This document shows positions 42,617-52,682 of a stretch of 64,000 nucleotides of DNA, piece after piece. Within the stretch, counting starts at the first letter, position 1; each line of letters opens with the position of its first letter. The notes under the pieces were generated by a model. The model saw only the letters and a list, made by a program, of their open reading frames with translations. It was not told the origin of the DNA and made no database searches. The translations under genes and the position numbers were made by a program. The stretch covers positions 3,782,001 to 3,846,000 of the forward strand of contig NZ_JBDFMQ010000001.1 in the NCBI RefSeq assembly GCF_047238345.1, in the 5' to 3' direction. This DNA comes from Shouchella sp047238345 (GTDB taxonomy: Bacteria; Bacillota; Bacilli; Bacillales; Bacillaceae_D).

Positions 42617-43956
42617 CCTGGTAACTCCTCGTCCGGTTTTTCAATTGGTTTCCAATCTCCATTTGCTTTATAAAACCACGCAGGACTTAACTCAGCTCGA
42701 TTTCTACTGGTCATTGTTGCTTTATAGCCTAAACGAACATCTTTAACGTCTTCCCAAAGAACCGATGAGCTACTTTTCAACAATTCCACTGCATCTACAC
42801 CTGAAGAGACTTCTCTCTCTTGATGCGTATATGAATCTTGGAGTTGGAATAATGGTCGACCCATGCTTATCACTTGTGTCCCTGCACGGGTAATGTACAT
42901 TTTCATTCGATCTTGATCGCTACTTGCCGTTGTTAAACGATGCTCATGAACAGGAAGATGATTCACATGTAAACGAAATTCAATTTGACCGGTCGAATCT
43001 TTTTTATTTATTTGATCAACTGCATATTGATCCGTCCAGCCACCAGTTGCGTTAATAAATTCCTGTCCAACTTCTAAAATATGGCGGCTGCTCTCTTCTT
43101 GGCTATCTGTAGAATACGGATACGAGTAATTTAAATACGATATCGTACTATCATGAGTCACGGTTCGACTTCCGTCCGTAAATAAATATTCTCCATTTAA
43201 TTGATTCGCTCTTGGCACATCCGTTCCACTAAATAAACGTTGGTTAATCAACATGGGCATGTCACTATCCATGTTAAGCGTATAATCATATAAACGCACA
43301 ACTTGCTTCTCTGTCGGAACGTAAATATCATTTCGGAGCAATAAATAATCAGAGTCGTTTTCTTTGACGACTTCAGTTTCTAACTCTGCCTCTGTGTCAT
43401 TCGCGTAAATTAAATTTTTCAGTTCGCTCGCTGGCATTGACGAACGCATCGACATGAAATCTTCTTTTTCCGTTGACGCAAAGGTTAAATTAACATGCTC
43501 ATCCTCAGCTACATAAATGAGCAAGCGATCGACTTCTCGATTCGTATTCATTTGATCATAGTCTTCATCAAAAAAGGCGAGAAGCGATTGAAGTGGGATC
43601 TCATCAGGGAAACGCAACTCAATACCTTGTGCACTTGTCTGGACAGGATCGGCTGATATGGCATGCTCTAATCCGTGACTTCTTAAGCTCCCCAGTGTCT
43701 CTTCAAATCGATTATCTACACGATTCATTAATGCATATCCCTGTTCATCTTTGTGTAGAATCATTGAACTTGGCTGAATAAGCTCTGTCACTGCTCGCTC
43801 TTCACCTATCATGGAATTCGCATAACTTTCACTTACATCAGATTCACTTTCTAGTGCTTGCATACTTGGTTGATACGTCCATAATTGATAAGTAAAAAAC
43901 AAACTTAAGCAAATTAAAGCAACTAAAGTGACAGTTTTAAACTGTTCGTATTTCAC
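42613..43956 (-). CDS. walH: WalH (YycH), regulator of the WalK kinase
   Basis: The 447-residue protein has a single N-terminal helix (TVTLVALICLSLFFTYQLW) and a large extracytoplasmic YycH domain. It works with WalI to inhibit WalK. It overlaps walK and walI by 4 bases each, showing a coupled operon. The length fits the family (about 450). Confidence 0.9.
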   Translation of the reverse strand: MKYEQFKTVTLVALICLSLFFTYQLWTYQPSMQALESESDVSESYANSMIGEERAVTELIQPSSMILHKDEQGYALMNRVDNRFEETLGSLRSHGLEHAISADPVQTSAQGIELRFPDEIPLQSLLAFFDEDYDQMNTNREVDRLLIYVAEDEHVNLTFASTEKEDFMSMRSSMPASELKNLIYANDTEAELETEVVKENDSDYLLLRNDIYVPTEKQVVRLYDYTLNMDSDMPMLINQRLFSGTDVPRANQLNGEYLFTDGSRTVTHDSTISYLNYSYPYSTDSQEESSRHILEVGQEFINATGGWTDQYAVDQINKKDSTGQIEFRLHVNHLPVHEHRLTTASSDQDRMKMYITRAGTQVISMGRPLFQLQDSYTHQEREVSSGVDAVELLKSSSSVLWEDVKDVRLGYKATMTSRNRAELSPAWFYKANGDWKPIEKPDEELPG

Positions 43957-45827
43957 ACTTTACCTCCTTTAAACGTTGAATAAGGCAATGTTATATAGAT
44001 GGTCGTTCCTTCATTGTATTCACTATTAACCCAAATTTCTCCTTCGTGGGCAAGCACATATTCTTTTGCGATCGCTAGACCAAGTCCAGTCCCGCCAACA
44101 TTACGTGCTCTTGCTTTATCTACTCGATAAAACCGTTCAAAAATCTTATCCTGCGATTCAGCCGGAATTCCCATTCCTTCATCAGAAATGCTTATTCTTG
44201 CTTTATTTCCTTGATGCAGAAGCGTAATCGTCACATTTCCGCCTTCTGGAGAATACTTAATCGCATTAGACACAATATTGTCTAGAACTTGTGTCAACTT
44301 ATCTTCATCGATTTTTGCAAACGTAGGCTGCTTCACAATATGACGATGAAATTCAATATCTTTATCTTTCACAATCATTTCAAATCGTTCGATGATACTG
44401 TGTAAAAACGAACCTAATTCAACCCATTGTAAATCCATCTCGTAATCTTGTGAATCAATTCGTGATAGCTGCAGCAAATCATTCACTAAACGAATCATTC
44501 GATCTGTTTCTTTTTGGGTGACGTTTAGGAAATGCGGTGCAATTTCTTTGTCTTCTATAGCTCCATCCGCTAACGCTTCAAGATAACTCTTCATCGTAGT
44601 CAAAGGTGTTCTTAGCTCATGGGATACATTCGCCACGAACTCACGACGTTCCCCTTCAATCTTCTCTTTTTCCGTAACATCATGAAGAACTGTAATGAGG
44701 CCATTCATAGGACCTTCATCTTCTTGAATCGCTGAAAAATTTGCCTCTAATAAAACAAGCTTATCGCCATAACTAAAGTCTAGCAATACCGACTCATTCT
44801 TCTCGTAAAGATCATAAATACTTTGCGTTTCATCCATATTTAAAACTTCAATAATCGGTTGCCTAAGTACGTGTTTCAGCGAAATGCCTAGCAATTCTTC
44901 AGCTCGTCGGTTCATTAGAATAATTAAACCACTTTGGTCGGTCGCTACTACCCCATCCGTCATGTGCGCAAGAACAGAACGAAGCCGCTTCTGCTCACGG
45001 TCTCTCATTAAAGTCGTATCGTGGAGCTTATTCGTCAACTCGTTAAATGACATCGCTAGCTGACCAAGCTCATCTGATCCATACACTTTTACTTGTCTAG
45101 AAAAGTCCCCGTGCCCCATCCGTAAAGCTTGTCTTCTCATATCAAGGATTGGTGCCGTAATTGTCCGCGCTACTAAAATAATGACGAAAAACGTAATTAA
45201 CAAAGCAATCGTTGATGCGACAATAAAAATTTGGTTAATAGACTGCGCTTGATCTGTCACTTCTTCTATTGACGCTTCTACATAGACAGCACCTTGAATT
45301 TCACTTGCTTCAGGGCTTTCTCCATCAATAGAAGCACTCGAAAAATCCTCATTCGGACGGATTGGCTGGGCTTTAACAAAATAGCGCTCTTGGTTCTGTT
45401 CGTTAATTCGTTGATCGCTTAGGGACGAACCACCAGTAATCGCTCTTCTTACAATAGTTTGTTCTGTTAATTGCCCAATTCTACTTTGATCACTTGGATC
45501 AGAGCTAGCTAGCAAAACAAAATCATTTCCGATAATTTGTGCTTTCCCAAACCGAATATTATCGTCTGTCTGCGGAAATGTTTCGTTTAAAAGTGTATTT
45601 AAATTTTCCTGTGTGTCTGAATCCTCGTCAATTAATTCTCTTGCCGCGCTCACGGTCAATAAATTAACCCGGTCACTAATTACCGTTTCATAGTTATCCA
45701 TTAAGCTTCTCTCAAGTGAATTTGAGAAATAAAAACCAACAATTTGCATGGCCAGTACAATAAGAAGCATGTAGATAATAATGAGCTTAAACCGTATCGA
45801 TTTGAAGAAACCTACGTTTCGATCCAT
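43953..45827 (-). CDS. walK: WalK cell-wall sensor histidine kinase
   Basis: The 624-residue kinase has two membrane helices (about 12-32 and 200-225) around an extracytoplasmic PAS-like domain. HAMP follows (about 225-275), then PAS (about 290-375) and HisKA with phospho-His in FVANVSHELRTPLTTMKSY. The ATPase domain has NIVSNAIKYS, SDEGMGIP and GGTGLGLAI. With WalR it sets peptidoglycan hydrolase expression and is essential in most Firmicutes. It is 8 bases after walR. Confidence 0.96.
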   Translation of the reverse strand: MDRNVGFFKSIRFKLIIIYMLLIVLAMQIVGFYFSNSLERSLMDNYETVISDRVNLLTVSAARELIDEDSDTQENLNTLLNETFPQTDDNIRFGKAQIIGNDFVLLASSDPSDQSRIGQLTEQTIVRRAITGGSSLSDQRINEQNQERYFVKAQPIRPNEDFSSASIDGESPEASEIQGAVYVEASIEEVTDQAQSINQIFIVASTIALLITFFVIILVARTITAPILDMRRQALRMGHGDFSRQVKVYGSDELGQLAMSFNELTNKLHDTTLMRDREQKRLRSVLAHMTDGVVATDQSGLIILMNRRAEELLGISLKHVLRQPIIEVLNMDETQSIYDLYEKNESVLLDFSYGDKLVLLEANFSAIQEDEGPMNGLITVLHDVTEKEKIEGERREFVANVSHELRTPLTTMKSYLEALADGAIEDKEIAPHFLNVTQKETDRMIRLVNDLLQLSRIDSQDYEMDLQWVELGSFLHSIIERFEMIVKDKDIEFHRHIVKQPTFAKIDEDKLTQVLDNIVSNAIKYSPEGGNVTITLLHQGNKARISISDEGMGIPAESQDKIFERFYRVDKARARNVGGTGLGLAIAKEYVLAHEGEIWVNSEYNEGTTIYITLPYSTFKGGKV

Positions 45828-45835
45828 TTACACCA

Positions 45836-46543
45836 TTACTCCTGATTATCCTGCGACGCAAGGAAGTACCCGACACCTCGGCGGGTCATAATCCACGTAG
45901 GATAGCTTGGATTATCTTCAACTTTCTCTCTTAACCGTCTTACCGTTACATCGACTGTACGCACGTCACCAAAGTAATCATAGCCCCATACCGCTTGTAA
46001 TAAATGCTCACGGGTCATGACTTGTCCAAGATGCTTTCCAAGATAATGAATCAACTCAAACTCCCTATGCGTTAAGTCAACCGCCTCTCCACGTTTACGA
46101 ACTTGATAGGCGTCTGGATGAATTGATAGATCGCCAATATGCATTTCTTTTGAAGACGAGCCAGTATCTTCCGCTGCGGCTTGCTGCCTTCTTAAATTTG
46201 CTTTTACTCGCGCTAATAGTTCGCGTGTACTAAACGGTTTCGTTACATAGTCATCCGCGCCTAGCTCTAAACCTAGAACTTTATCAATTTCTGAGTCTTT
46301 TGCAGTGAGCATAATAATCGGTAAATCGTATTGCTTCCGCACTTCGCGACATACTTCCATTCCATCCTTATAGGGAAGCATAATATCCAGTAGCATTAAA
46401 TCTGGTTTACGCTCGTTCACTTTTTCCAATGCTTCATTTCCATCATATGCACAATCAACGCTAAATCCTTCTTTTTCCAAGTTAAATTTCAATATATCTG
46501 CAATTGGTTTCTCATCATCTACAACTAATATATATTTATCCAT
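45836..46543 (-). CDS. walR: WalR cell-wall response regulator
   Basis: The 235-residue OmpR-type regulator has receiver residues Asp9, Asp10 and Asp53 (LMLLDIMLP) and Lys in YVTKPFS. The winged-helix domain reads VMTREHLLQAVWGYDYFG, FGDVRTVDVTVRRLREK and TRRGVGYFL, nearly identical in all Bacillus WalR. It is the first gene of the walRKHIJ-htrC operon. AGGAGG lies 7-8 bases before the ATG. Confidence 0.97.
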   Translation of the reverse strand: MDKYILVVDDEKPIADILKFNLEKEGFSVDCAYDGNEALEKVNERKPDLMLLDIMLPYKDGMEVCREVRKQYDLPIIMLTAKDSEIDKVLGLELGADDYVTKPFSTRELLARVKANLRRQQAAAEDTGSSSKEMHIGDLSIHPDAYQVRKRGEAVDLTHREFELIHYLGKHLGQVMTREHLLQAVWGYDYFGDVRTVDVTVRRLREKVEDNPSYPTWIMTRRGVGYFLASQDNQE

Positions 46544-46610
46544 TATTTTTTCCTCCTGAAACGTAAATCAATCTTAAATCATCACGTATAAGAACTGTTT
46601 ACTTAAACAA

Positions 46611-46635
46611 AACACCAGCGCCTGCTGATGTTTTT
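46611..46635 (-). terminator. Probable terminator after the tRNA cluster
   Basis: ACACCAGC / GCTGATGT stem with one mismatch at about 46611-46631, T-rich on both strands. It lies between the last tRNA and walR. Confidence 0.5.
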
Positions 46636-46736
46636 CCACAAAAAAATTGCCTGGGGAATAATATGTCCCTCGTACTAGTTTAACATATCTATCAAAAACA
46701 AAAAGAACTTTATGCATACACATAAAGTTCTTTCGA

Positions 46737-46809
<73 letters not shown>

Positions 46810-46812
46810 AAG

Positions 46813-46888
<76 letters not shown>

Positions 46889-46931
46889 TTACTATAACAT
46901 CATGATTATTTTAAAAATTACTAAGAAAAAA

Positions 46932-47008
46932 TGGCGGTCCGGACGGGACTCGAACCCGCGACCTCCTGCGTGACAGGCAGGCATTCTAACCAACTGAACT
47001 ACCGGACC
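46932..47008 (-). tRNA. tRNA-Asp (anticodon GTC)
   Basis: A 77-base tRNA with encoded CCA. Acceptor GGTCCGG/CCGGACC, anticodon loop CTGTCAC, T-loop GGTTCGAGTCC, discriminator G as expected for Asp. Confidence 0.96.
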
Positions 47009-47033
47009 ATTTGTGTATGTATTTATATAAAAG

Positions 47034-47105
47034 TGACCCGTACGGGATTCGAACCCGTGTTACCGCCGTGAAAGGGCGGTGTCTTAACCGCTTGACCAAC
47101 GGGCC
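47034..47105 (-). tRNA. tRNA-Glu (anticodon TTC)
   Basis: A 72-base tRNA. Acceptor GGCCCGT/ACGGGTC with one wobble, anticodon loop CTTTCAC, T-loop GGTTCGAATCC. CCA is not encoded. Confidence 0.95.
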
Positions 47106-47115
47106 ACTGTAGAAA

Positions 47116-47191
47116 TGGTGAGCCATGAAGGATTCGAACCTTCGACCCTCTGATTAAAAGTCAGATGCTCTACCAACTGAGCTAATGGCTC
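47116..47191 (-). tRNA. tRNA-Lys (anticodon TTT)
   Basis: A 76-base tRNA with encoded CCA. Acceptor GAGCCAT/ATGGCTC, anticodon loop CTTTTAA, T-loop GGTTCGAATCC. First tRNA of the five-gene transcript. Confidence 0.96.
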
Positions 47192-47262
47192 AAATATTAA
47201 AACTGAGCAGACGGTGCAATAAGCAAGCCGTGTTTCGTCATATCCTCTCGACGACAAGATTT

Positions 47263-47291
47263 ATAATATCATACATAAATCATCTGCGCAA
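47263..47291 (-). promoter_or_regulatory. Promoter of the tRNA cluster
   Basis: On the minus strand TTGCGC (47286-47291), 17-base spacer, TATTAT (47263-47268), about 70 bases before tRNA-Lys. Confidence 0.65.
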
Positions 47292-47363
47292 CACTTTTTA
47301 AAAACTTTTTTAAAAAAACTTGTTTGACCACGAAAGTCAGTCTTAAGCATACTGAAATTAAAG

Positions 47364-47393
47364 GGAAAACGCAAGCTTTTCCTTACGTTTTCC
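47364..47393 (-). terminator. Terminator of purA
   Basis: GGAAAACG (47364-47371) pairs with CGTTTTCC (47386-47393), followed on the minus strand by CTTTAATTTC. It lies 11 bases after the purA stop. Confidence 0.65.
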
Positions 47394-47403
47394 ACACGTT
47401 CAA

Positions 47404-48690
47404 TTATGCAAATACACCACGAACCGTATTCGTTTGATTTCGATCTGGGCCAACAGAAAAAACGGTTAATGGAATTCCTGTTAATTGACTTACACGCTCA
47501 ATATAATGACGTGCATTTTCAGGCAGATCTTCCAATGTTTTTGCACCGGTAATATCTTCTTCCCAACCAGGAAGTTCTTCATAGACCGGTTCACATTCTG
47601 CTAAAACATTTAAACTTGCAGGGAACTCTTCCATCACTTCACCCTTGTACTGATAGCTTGTACAAATTTTCAACGTTTTAATCCCTGTTAATACGTCAAT
47701 TGAGTTTAATGAAAGATCAGTAATGCCACTTACACGTCTTGCATGACGCACAACAACACTGTCAAACCAGCCAACACGTCTTGCACGTCCGGTAGTTGTT
47801 CCGTATTCTCTTCCAACTTCACGGATTTGGTCACCAATTTCATCATGGAGCTCAGTAGGGAATGGTCCATCACCTACTCGAGTTGTGTACGCTTTAGAGA
47901 CACCTACCACATGATGAATTTTAGAAGGACCTACGCCAGAACCGATTGTAACACCGCCGGCAATTGGATTTGAAGACGTAACAAACGGATAGGTTCCTTG
48001 ATCGATATCAAGCATAACGCCTTGTGCACCTTCAAAAAGAACACGACGTCCTTCGTCAAGAGCGTCATTTAAAACAACCGATGTATCAACAACGTACTTC
48101 GCAATTTGCTGTCCATATTCAAAGTATTCTTCAACGATCTCATCAGCAGAAAATCCTTCTGTTTCATAATACTTTTCAAATAAGCGGTTTTTCTCTTTAA
48201 GAACAGATGCGACTTTGCTTGCAAACGTATCTTTTTCTAGCAAATCAGCAATACGAATACCAATTCGTGCTGCTTTATCCATATAAGCTGGACCAATTCC
48301 TTTTTTCGTGGTCCCGATCTTATTTGCACCTTTGCGTTCTTCCTCTACTACATCTAATTTTATATGATAAGGTAAAATCACATGCGCGCGATTTGAAATA
48401 CGTAAGTTACTCGTATCGACATCTCGCTCATGCAAATAAGCAAGTTCCTCTACAAGCGCCTTTGGATCAATCACCATGCCATTTCCAATTACACATGTTT
48501 TATCTTTATAAAAAATACCTGAAGGAATTAAGTGAAGCTTATACTTCTTTCCACCGAAAACAATTGTATGTCCTGCATTGTTCCCACCTTGATAACGAGC
48601 AACAACCTCGGCTTTTTCGGATAAATAATCCGTAATTTTCCCTTTACCTTCATCGCCCCATTGTGTTCCTACAACAACAACTGAAGACAT
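47404..48690 (-). CDS. purA: Adenylosuccinate synthetase
   Basis: 428 residues from the ATG at 48690 (GGAGGTG upstream); an upstream ATG at 48753 overlaps the promoter and is not used. Motifs: VVVVGTQWGDEGKGKITD, GGNNAGHT, GTTKKGIGPAY and the end TRVGDGPFPTE with TTTGRARRVGW. It joins IMP and aspartate using GTP to give adenylosuccinate for AMP synthesis. Single gene with its own PurR-controlled promoter. Confidence 0.97.
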   Translation of the reverse strand: MSSVVVVGTQWGDEGKGKITDYLSEKAEVVARYQGGNNAGHTIVFGGKKYKLHLIPSGIFYKDKTCVIGNGMVIDPKALVEELAYLHERDVDTSNLRISNRAHVILPYHIKLDVVEEERKGANKIGTTKKGIGPAYMDKAARIGIRIADLLEKDTFASKVASVLKEKNRLFEKYYETEGFSADEIVEEYFEYGQQIAKYVVDTSVVLNDALDEGRRVLFEGAQGVMLDIDQGTYPFVTSSNPIAGGVTIGSGVGPSKIHHVVGVSKAYTTRVGDGPFPTELHDEIGDQIREVGREYGTTTGRARRVGWFDSVVVRHARRVSGITDLSLNSIDVLTGIKTLKICTSYQYKGEVMEEFPASLNVLAECEPVYEELPGWEEDITGAKTLEDLPENARHYIERVSQLTGIPLTVFSVGPDRNQTNTVRGVFA

Positions 48691-48724
48691 GTCAACACCT
48701 CCACGCTCATTAAAAACCATTGTA

Positions 48725-48753
48725 AGTATAGCAGTTCCATCCATGAGCGTCAA
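48725..48753 (-). promoter_or_regulatory. purA promoter
   Basis: On the minus strand TTGACG (48748-48753), 17-base spacer, TATACT (48725-48730). It is about 35 bases upstream of the purA ATG. Confidence 0.8.
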
Positions 48754-48755
48754 TT

Positions 48756-48794
48756 AAATCCGAACATTTATAGATTTATTATTATTATCATTCG
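48756..48794. promoter_or_regulatory. Paired PurBoxes (PurR operator) of purA
   Basis: AAATCCGAACATT (48756-48768) matches the Bacillus PurBox AWWWCCGAACWWT exactly. An inverted, weaker partner (TTAAACGAATGAT on the minus strand) ends near 48799. The pair lies directly upstream of the -35 box, the usual PurR arrangement. Confidence 0.7.
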
Positions 48795-48807
48795 TTTAAA
48801 AGTCTTA

Positions 48808-50169
48808 TTACATTGGTGGCATATCGCTTTCATCGTGTCTTCGATCTAGATTCACGAATTTGTTGTATTCTTTAACGAACGCAAGCTCAACCGTTCCCAC
48901 TGGACCATTCCGTTGTTTAGCGATGATAATCTCAATGGTATTTTTATTTTCCGTTTCTTTATCGTAGTAATCATCACGATAGAGGAACGCAACAATATCT
49001 GCATCTTGCTCAATACTCCCTGATTCACGAATATCGGACATCATTGGTCGCTTATCTTGTCGTGACTCTACACCTCGAGAAAGCTGTGACAGGGCAATAA
49101 CAGGCACTTCAAGCTCACGTGCGATTGCCTTTAATGTTCGTGAAATCTCCGATACTTCCTGTTGGCGATTTTCACCACCTCTACCGTTTCCTTGAATCAG
49201 CTGTAAATAGTCAATTAGAATCATTCCAAGGCCACTCTCTTGCTTCAATCGGCGACACTTGGCACGGATCTCACCGACTTTCACTCCCGGTGTATCATCA
49301 ATGTAAATACCTGCTTTTGATAAAGAACCCATTGCCATGGATAGTTTATGCCAATCCTCTTCTTCTAGCGCGCCTGTCCGCATTCGCTGGGCGTCAATAT
49401 TGCCTTCTGCACACAACATCCGTGTAACAAGCTGACTCGCCCCCATCTCCAATGAAAATATGGCCACATTCTCTTCTGTTTTTGTTGCCACATTCTGAGC
49501 GATATTTAATGCAAATGCGGTTTTCCCGACAGAAGGACGTGCGGCAACGATAATTAAGTCATTTCGCTGAAAACCCGCTGTCATTGTATCTAGCTCAGAG
49601 AATCCTGTTGCAATTCCTGTAATATCTCCGCGTGATTGTTGCAATACTTCTATTTGATCGTACGTTTCAAGTAAAACATCTTTAATTTGTACGAAGTTTG
49701 TAGAGTTTTTCTGCTGAGCTACTTCAAGAATCGTTTTTTCAGCATGGTCCAGTATGGCACCTACTTCATCTTCACTTGCATAGCCATCTTTAACAATATC
49801 AGAAGCTGCACGAATTAAACGACGAAGGAGCGATTTCTCCTCTACAATTCGGCTGTAATAATCAACGTTGGTCGCTGTTGGAACAGTTTCAGCAATATCT
49901 GTTAAATATGGAACACCACCAACATCATCCAGCCATTGCCTTCCTTGGAGCTCAGCAGTCAATGTCACTAAATCAACAGGATCACCTTTTTCACTAATAT
50001 CCAGCATGGCTTCATAAATTCGCTGATGACTTGCTCGATAAAAGTCTTGAGGAAGGAGCCGTTCGCTCGCCGTAGTTAATGCATTTTCTTCTATTAAGAT
50101 AGAGCCAAGAACGGCTTGTTCGGCTTCAATATTCTGCGGTGGAGTCCGATCATTTAGAAGATCACTCAT
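48808..50169 (-). CDS. dnaC: Replicative DNA helicase, DnaB family (DnaC of Bacillus)
   Basis: The 453-residue helicase has the N-terminal DnaB domain (PPQNIEAEQAVLGSIL onward). The RecA-like core carries Walker A ARPSVGKTA, Walker B MILIDYLQLI, and the IALSQLSRGVE and DIRESGSIEQDAD motifs. It is a hexameric helicase that unwinds the chromosome at the fork. In Bacillus the gene is called dnaC and follows rplI, as here. No intein is present. Confidence 0.97.
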   Translation of the reverse strand: MSDLLNDRTPPQNIEAEQAVLGSILIEENALTTASERLLPQDFYRASHQRIYEAMLDISEKGDPVDLVTLTAELQGRQWLDDVGGVPYLTDIAETVPTATNVDYYSRIVEEKSLLRRLIRAASDIVKDGYASEDEVGAILDHAEKTILEVAQQKNSTNFVQIKDVLLETYDQIEVLQQSRGDITGIATGFSELDTMTAGFQRNDLIIVAARPSVGKTAFALNIAQNVATKTEENVAIFSLEMGASQLVTRMLCAEGNIDAQRMRTGALEEEDWHKLSMAMGSLSKAGIYIDDTPGVKVGEIRAKCRRLKQESGLGMILIDYLQLIQGNGRGGENRQQEVSEISRTLKAIARELEVPVIALSQLSRGVESRQDKRPMMSDIRESGSIEQDADIVAFLYRDDYYDKETENKNTIEIIIAKQRNGPVGTVELAFVKEYNKFVNLDRRHDESDMPPM

Positions 50170-50202
50170 AGTGTATACCCCTTCTATAGTAGTAACGGAA
50201 AT

Positions 50203-50229
50203 GAAGCTGACTCGCTTTGAGTCAGCTTC
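50203..50229 (-). terminator. Intergenic hairpin between rplI and dnaC
   Basis: GAAGCTGACTC (50203-50213) pairs perfectly with GAGTCAGCTTC (50219-50229), 10 bases after the rplI stop. A clear T-run is missing, so it may be a partial terminator or RNA processing site. Confidence 0.5.
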
Positions 50230-50238
50230 TATCCTTCC

Positions 50239-50682
50239 TTATACTTCCTTTACGTGAACATTTAATACAGCAGTTACTTCTGGATGAATCTTAATTGGTA
50301 CTTTCGTGTATCCGAGGGTACGAATAGGATCATCTAATTGAATTTTACGCTTATCAATTTTCTTGACTTCTTTTTGAAGTGCTTCAGCAATTTGTTTTGT
50401 TGAAACAGCTCCAAATAAGCGACCACCCTCACCTGCTTTTGCAGGAATGGTGATGGTTAATTCTTCAAGTTTCTGCTTAAATGCTTGCGCTTCTTCTAAT
50501 TCAGCTTGAACTTTCTTTTCCTGACTCTTCTGTTGCGCTTCAAGATCTTTCATATTACCAGAAGTCGCTTCCTTGGCTAAGTGGTTTGGTAGCAAATAGT
50601 TTCTTGCATAGCCTTCTGCAACATCCTTCGTCTCACCTTTTTTTCCTTTTCCTTTAACATCTTTTAAGAAAATAACTTTCAT
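50239..50682 (-). CDS. rplI: 50S ribosomal protein L9
   Basis: The 147-residue protein begins MKVIFLKDVKGKGKKGE with EGYARNYLLP, the L9 signature. The long connecting helix and the C-terminal rRNA-binding domain follow. It overlaps gdpP by 4 bases. Confidence 0.97.
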   Translation of the reverse strand: MKVIFLKDVKGKGKKGETKDVAEGYARNYLLPNHLAKEATSGNMKDLEAQQKSQEKKVQAELEEAQAFKQKLEELTITIPAKAGEGGRLFGAVSTKQIAEALQKEVKKIDKRKIQLDDPIRTLGYTKVPIKIHPEVTAVLNVHVKEV

Positions 50683-52649
50683 CGTTCGGTACCTCCTTCA
50701 AATCCATCATCAATCGCCTGTTCTAGCCTAACTTTAACTTCTTCCCGTGTGGTCTCTTCTAATTGCGTTGCCGCATTGGAAAGATGCCCACCACCACCAA
50801 GGCGCTCCATAATGACTTGAACATTAATATCGCCTAATGAGCGAGCGCTAATTCCGACACGACCATCGCCTCGCTTACAAACGACGAAGGATGCGCGCAC
50901 ACCACTCATCGTTAACAGTGTATCGGCAGCTTGAGCAATAATAATTTGATCGTATGGTTCATCATCTTTTGCCATCGCAATTGCATACCCGTCGCGATAG
51001 ACATATGCATTTTCCATCAACTTTGCACGACGTACATAGCTTCCTAGATCTTCTTTTAACAACTTCTGAACGAGTGCTGTATCAGCTCCGTTAGCCCTTA
51101 AAAAGGATGCAGCATCAAACGTTCTTGCACCTGTCCGTACAGCAAAACTTTTCGTATCTACCGTAATTCCTGCCAGAAGCGCTGTTGCTTCTAATCGATC
51201 CATCTTAAACTGCATCGGTTGATATTCGAGCAGCTCTGTTACAAGCTCTGCTGTTGAAGAGGCGTAGGGTTCCATATAAACAAGAACGGGATCATGAACA
51301 AAATCTTCACTTCTTCTATGGTGGTCAAGAACAATAATGCGATCAACCATCTGTAGAAGTTTCGGTTCAATAACCATAGAAGGTTTATGCGTATCTACAA
51401 TAACGAGCAACGTTTCTTTGTCTGCAATTTGGATCGCTTCTTCCGGAGAAACAAATTGATTCCATAAATGTTCTTGTTGCTTCACTTCATCCAGCAAGCG
51501 CTGAACATCTGCATTTGTATCTTCTTCATCTAAGACAATAAAGCCTTCACGATCATTTAAATCGGCTAACTTTAACACGCCAATAGACGCGCCAATCGCA
51601 TCCATATCAGGACGATTATGCCCCATCACAATGACTTTTTCGCTTTCTTTAACAAAATCACGCAAAGCATGGGAAATCACTCTCGCACGGACCCGCGTTC
51701 GTTTCTCAACAGCGTTTGTTTTTCCTCCGTAAAAGCGAACACGACCATTTTTCTTTTTAATCGCTACTTGATCTCCTCCTCGACCTAATGCAAGGTCCAG
51801 GCTAGATTGCGCTAAAACACCAAGTTGCTTCAATGACGCTTCTTCCGTACCAACACCGATACTTAATGTGATAGGTGCTTTTTCTTTTGCGGTAATCTCA
51901 CGAATCTCGTCAAGAAGTTCAAACCGATTTTCTTCTAACAACAACAAAGTCTTGTGATTCATCACCGCTAAAAAACGATCTGAAGACGTTCGGCGCAAAT
52001 AAATATCATAGTCATTCGCCCAATTGTTTAGCGCTGTTGTGACTTGAGCCAATAAGCGGCTTCGAATTTGGTCGTCCATGCTTTGTGTTACTTCATCATA
52101 GTTATCCAAATAGATATGAGCGATTAACGGTAGCATATGGTCGTACCGCTTCTGCGTCGTCTCTTTCTCTGTTACATCAACAACATAAATAAGTCTTTCG
52201 TTTTGTTCAAAGGTAAAGTGGTAATAACCTGAATCAAACTGAATGGTTTCTTCCTTCGTTTCATCTTGGATAAATTGCTGTAAATCCTCATGAATAACTG
52301 TTACATCCATTCCATTTAACCCTGTACCAAAACGTTCTTGAATAAATGGATTTGTCCACTGAATTGTTCCATTCTCATTATAAAGCACAATTCCGACTGG
52401 AAGCTTGGTTATTGCTTCATCACTTGCTTTATTTACTCGATACGATAAGGTCGATATATACGTATCAAGATAATGATCGTCTTTCTTCTTTGCACGAAAA
52501 TAGAAGAACAACCACACAAGCAACAGCACCGTTACGAGTAAACCAGCTTCCCAACGATTAAACATAAGCCAGATCGTTAAAAACAAAACAAGGACAAACA
52601 ATGTGATGACATACGTGTGCTGCCACCACGGCTTGTTCCAATTAGGCAT
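50679..52649 (-). CDS. gdpP: c-di-AMP phosphodiesterase GdpP (YybT)
   Basis: About 656 residues from the ATG at 52649 (TAGGAG, 9 bases); the ATG at 52658 sits in the ribosome site. Two N-terminal helices (about 12-52), a PAS-like heme-binding domain, a degenerate GGDEF domain, then DHH (VMGHNRPDMDAIGAS, VIVDTHKP, VLDHHRR) and DHHA1 (RLGGGGHLSNAATQ). It hydrolyses cyclic di-AMP to pApA and so sets potassium and wall homeostasis. Confidence 0.95.
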   Translation of the reverse strand: MPNWNKPWWQHTYVITLFVLVLFLTIWLMFNRWEAGLLVTVLLLVWLFFYFRAKKKDDHYLDTYISTLSYRVNKASDEAITKLPVGIVLYNENGTIQWTNPFIQERFGTGLNGMDVTVIHEDLQQFIQDETKEETIQFDSGYYHFTFEQNERLIYVVDVTEKETTQKRYDHMLPLIAHIYLDNYDEVTQSMDDQIRSRLLAQVTTALNNWANDYDIYLRRTSSDRFLAVMNHKTLLLLEENRFELLDEIREITAKEKAPITLSIGVGTEEASLKQLGVLAQSSLDLALGRGGDQVAIKKKNGRVRFYGGKTNAVEKRTRVRARVISHALRDFVKESEKVIVMGHNRPDMDAIGASIGVLKLADLNDREGFIVLDEEDTNADVQRLLDEVKQQEHLWNQFVSPEEAIQIADKETLLVIVDTHKPSMVIEPKLLQMVDRIIVLDHHRRSEDFVHDPVLVYMEPYASSTAELVTELLEYQPMQFKMDRLEATALLAGITVDTKSFAVRTGARTFDAASFLRANGADTALVQKLLKEDLGSYVRRAKLMENAYVYRDGYAIAMAKDDEPYDQIIIAQAADTLLTMSGVRASFVVCKRGDGRVGISARSLGDINVQVIMERLGGGGHLSNAATQLEETTREEVKVRLEQAIDDGFEGGTER

Positions 52650-52682
52650 GAATGTCATCTCCTACTCATTACTACCAAATAA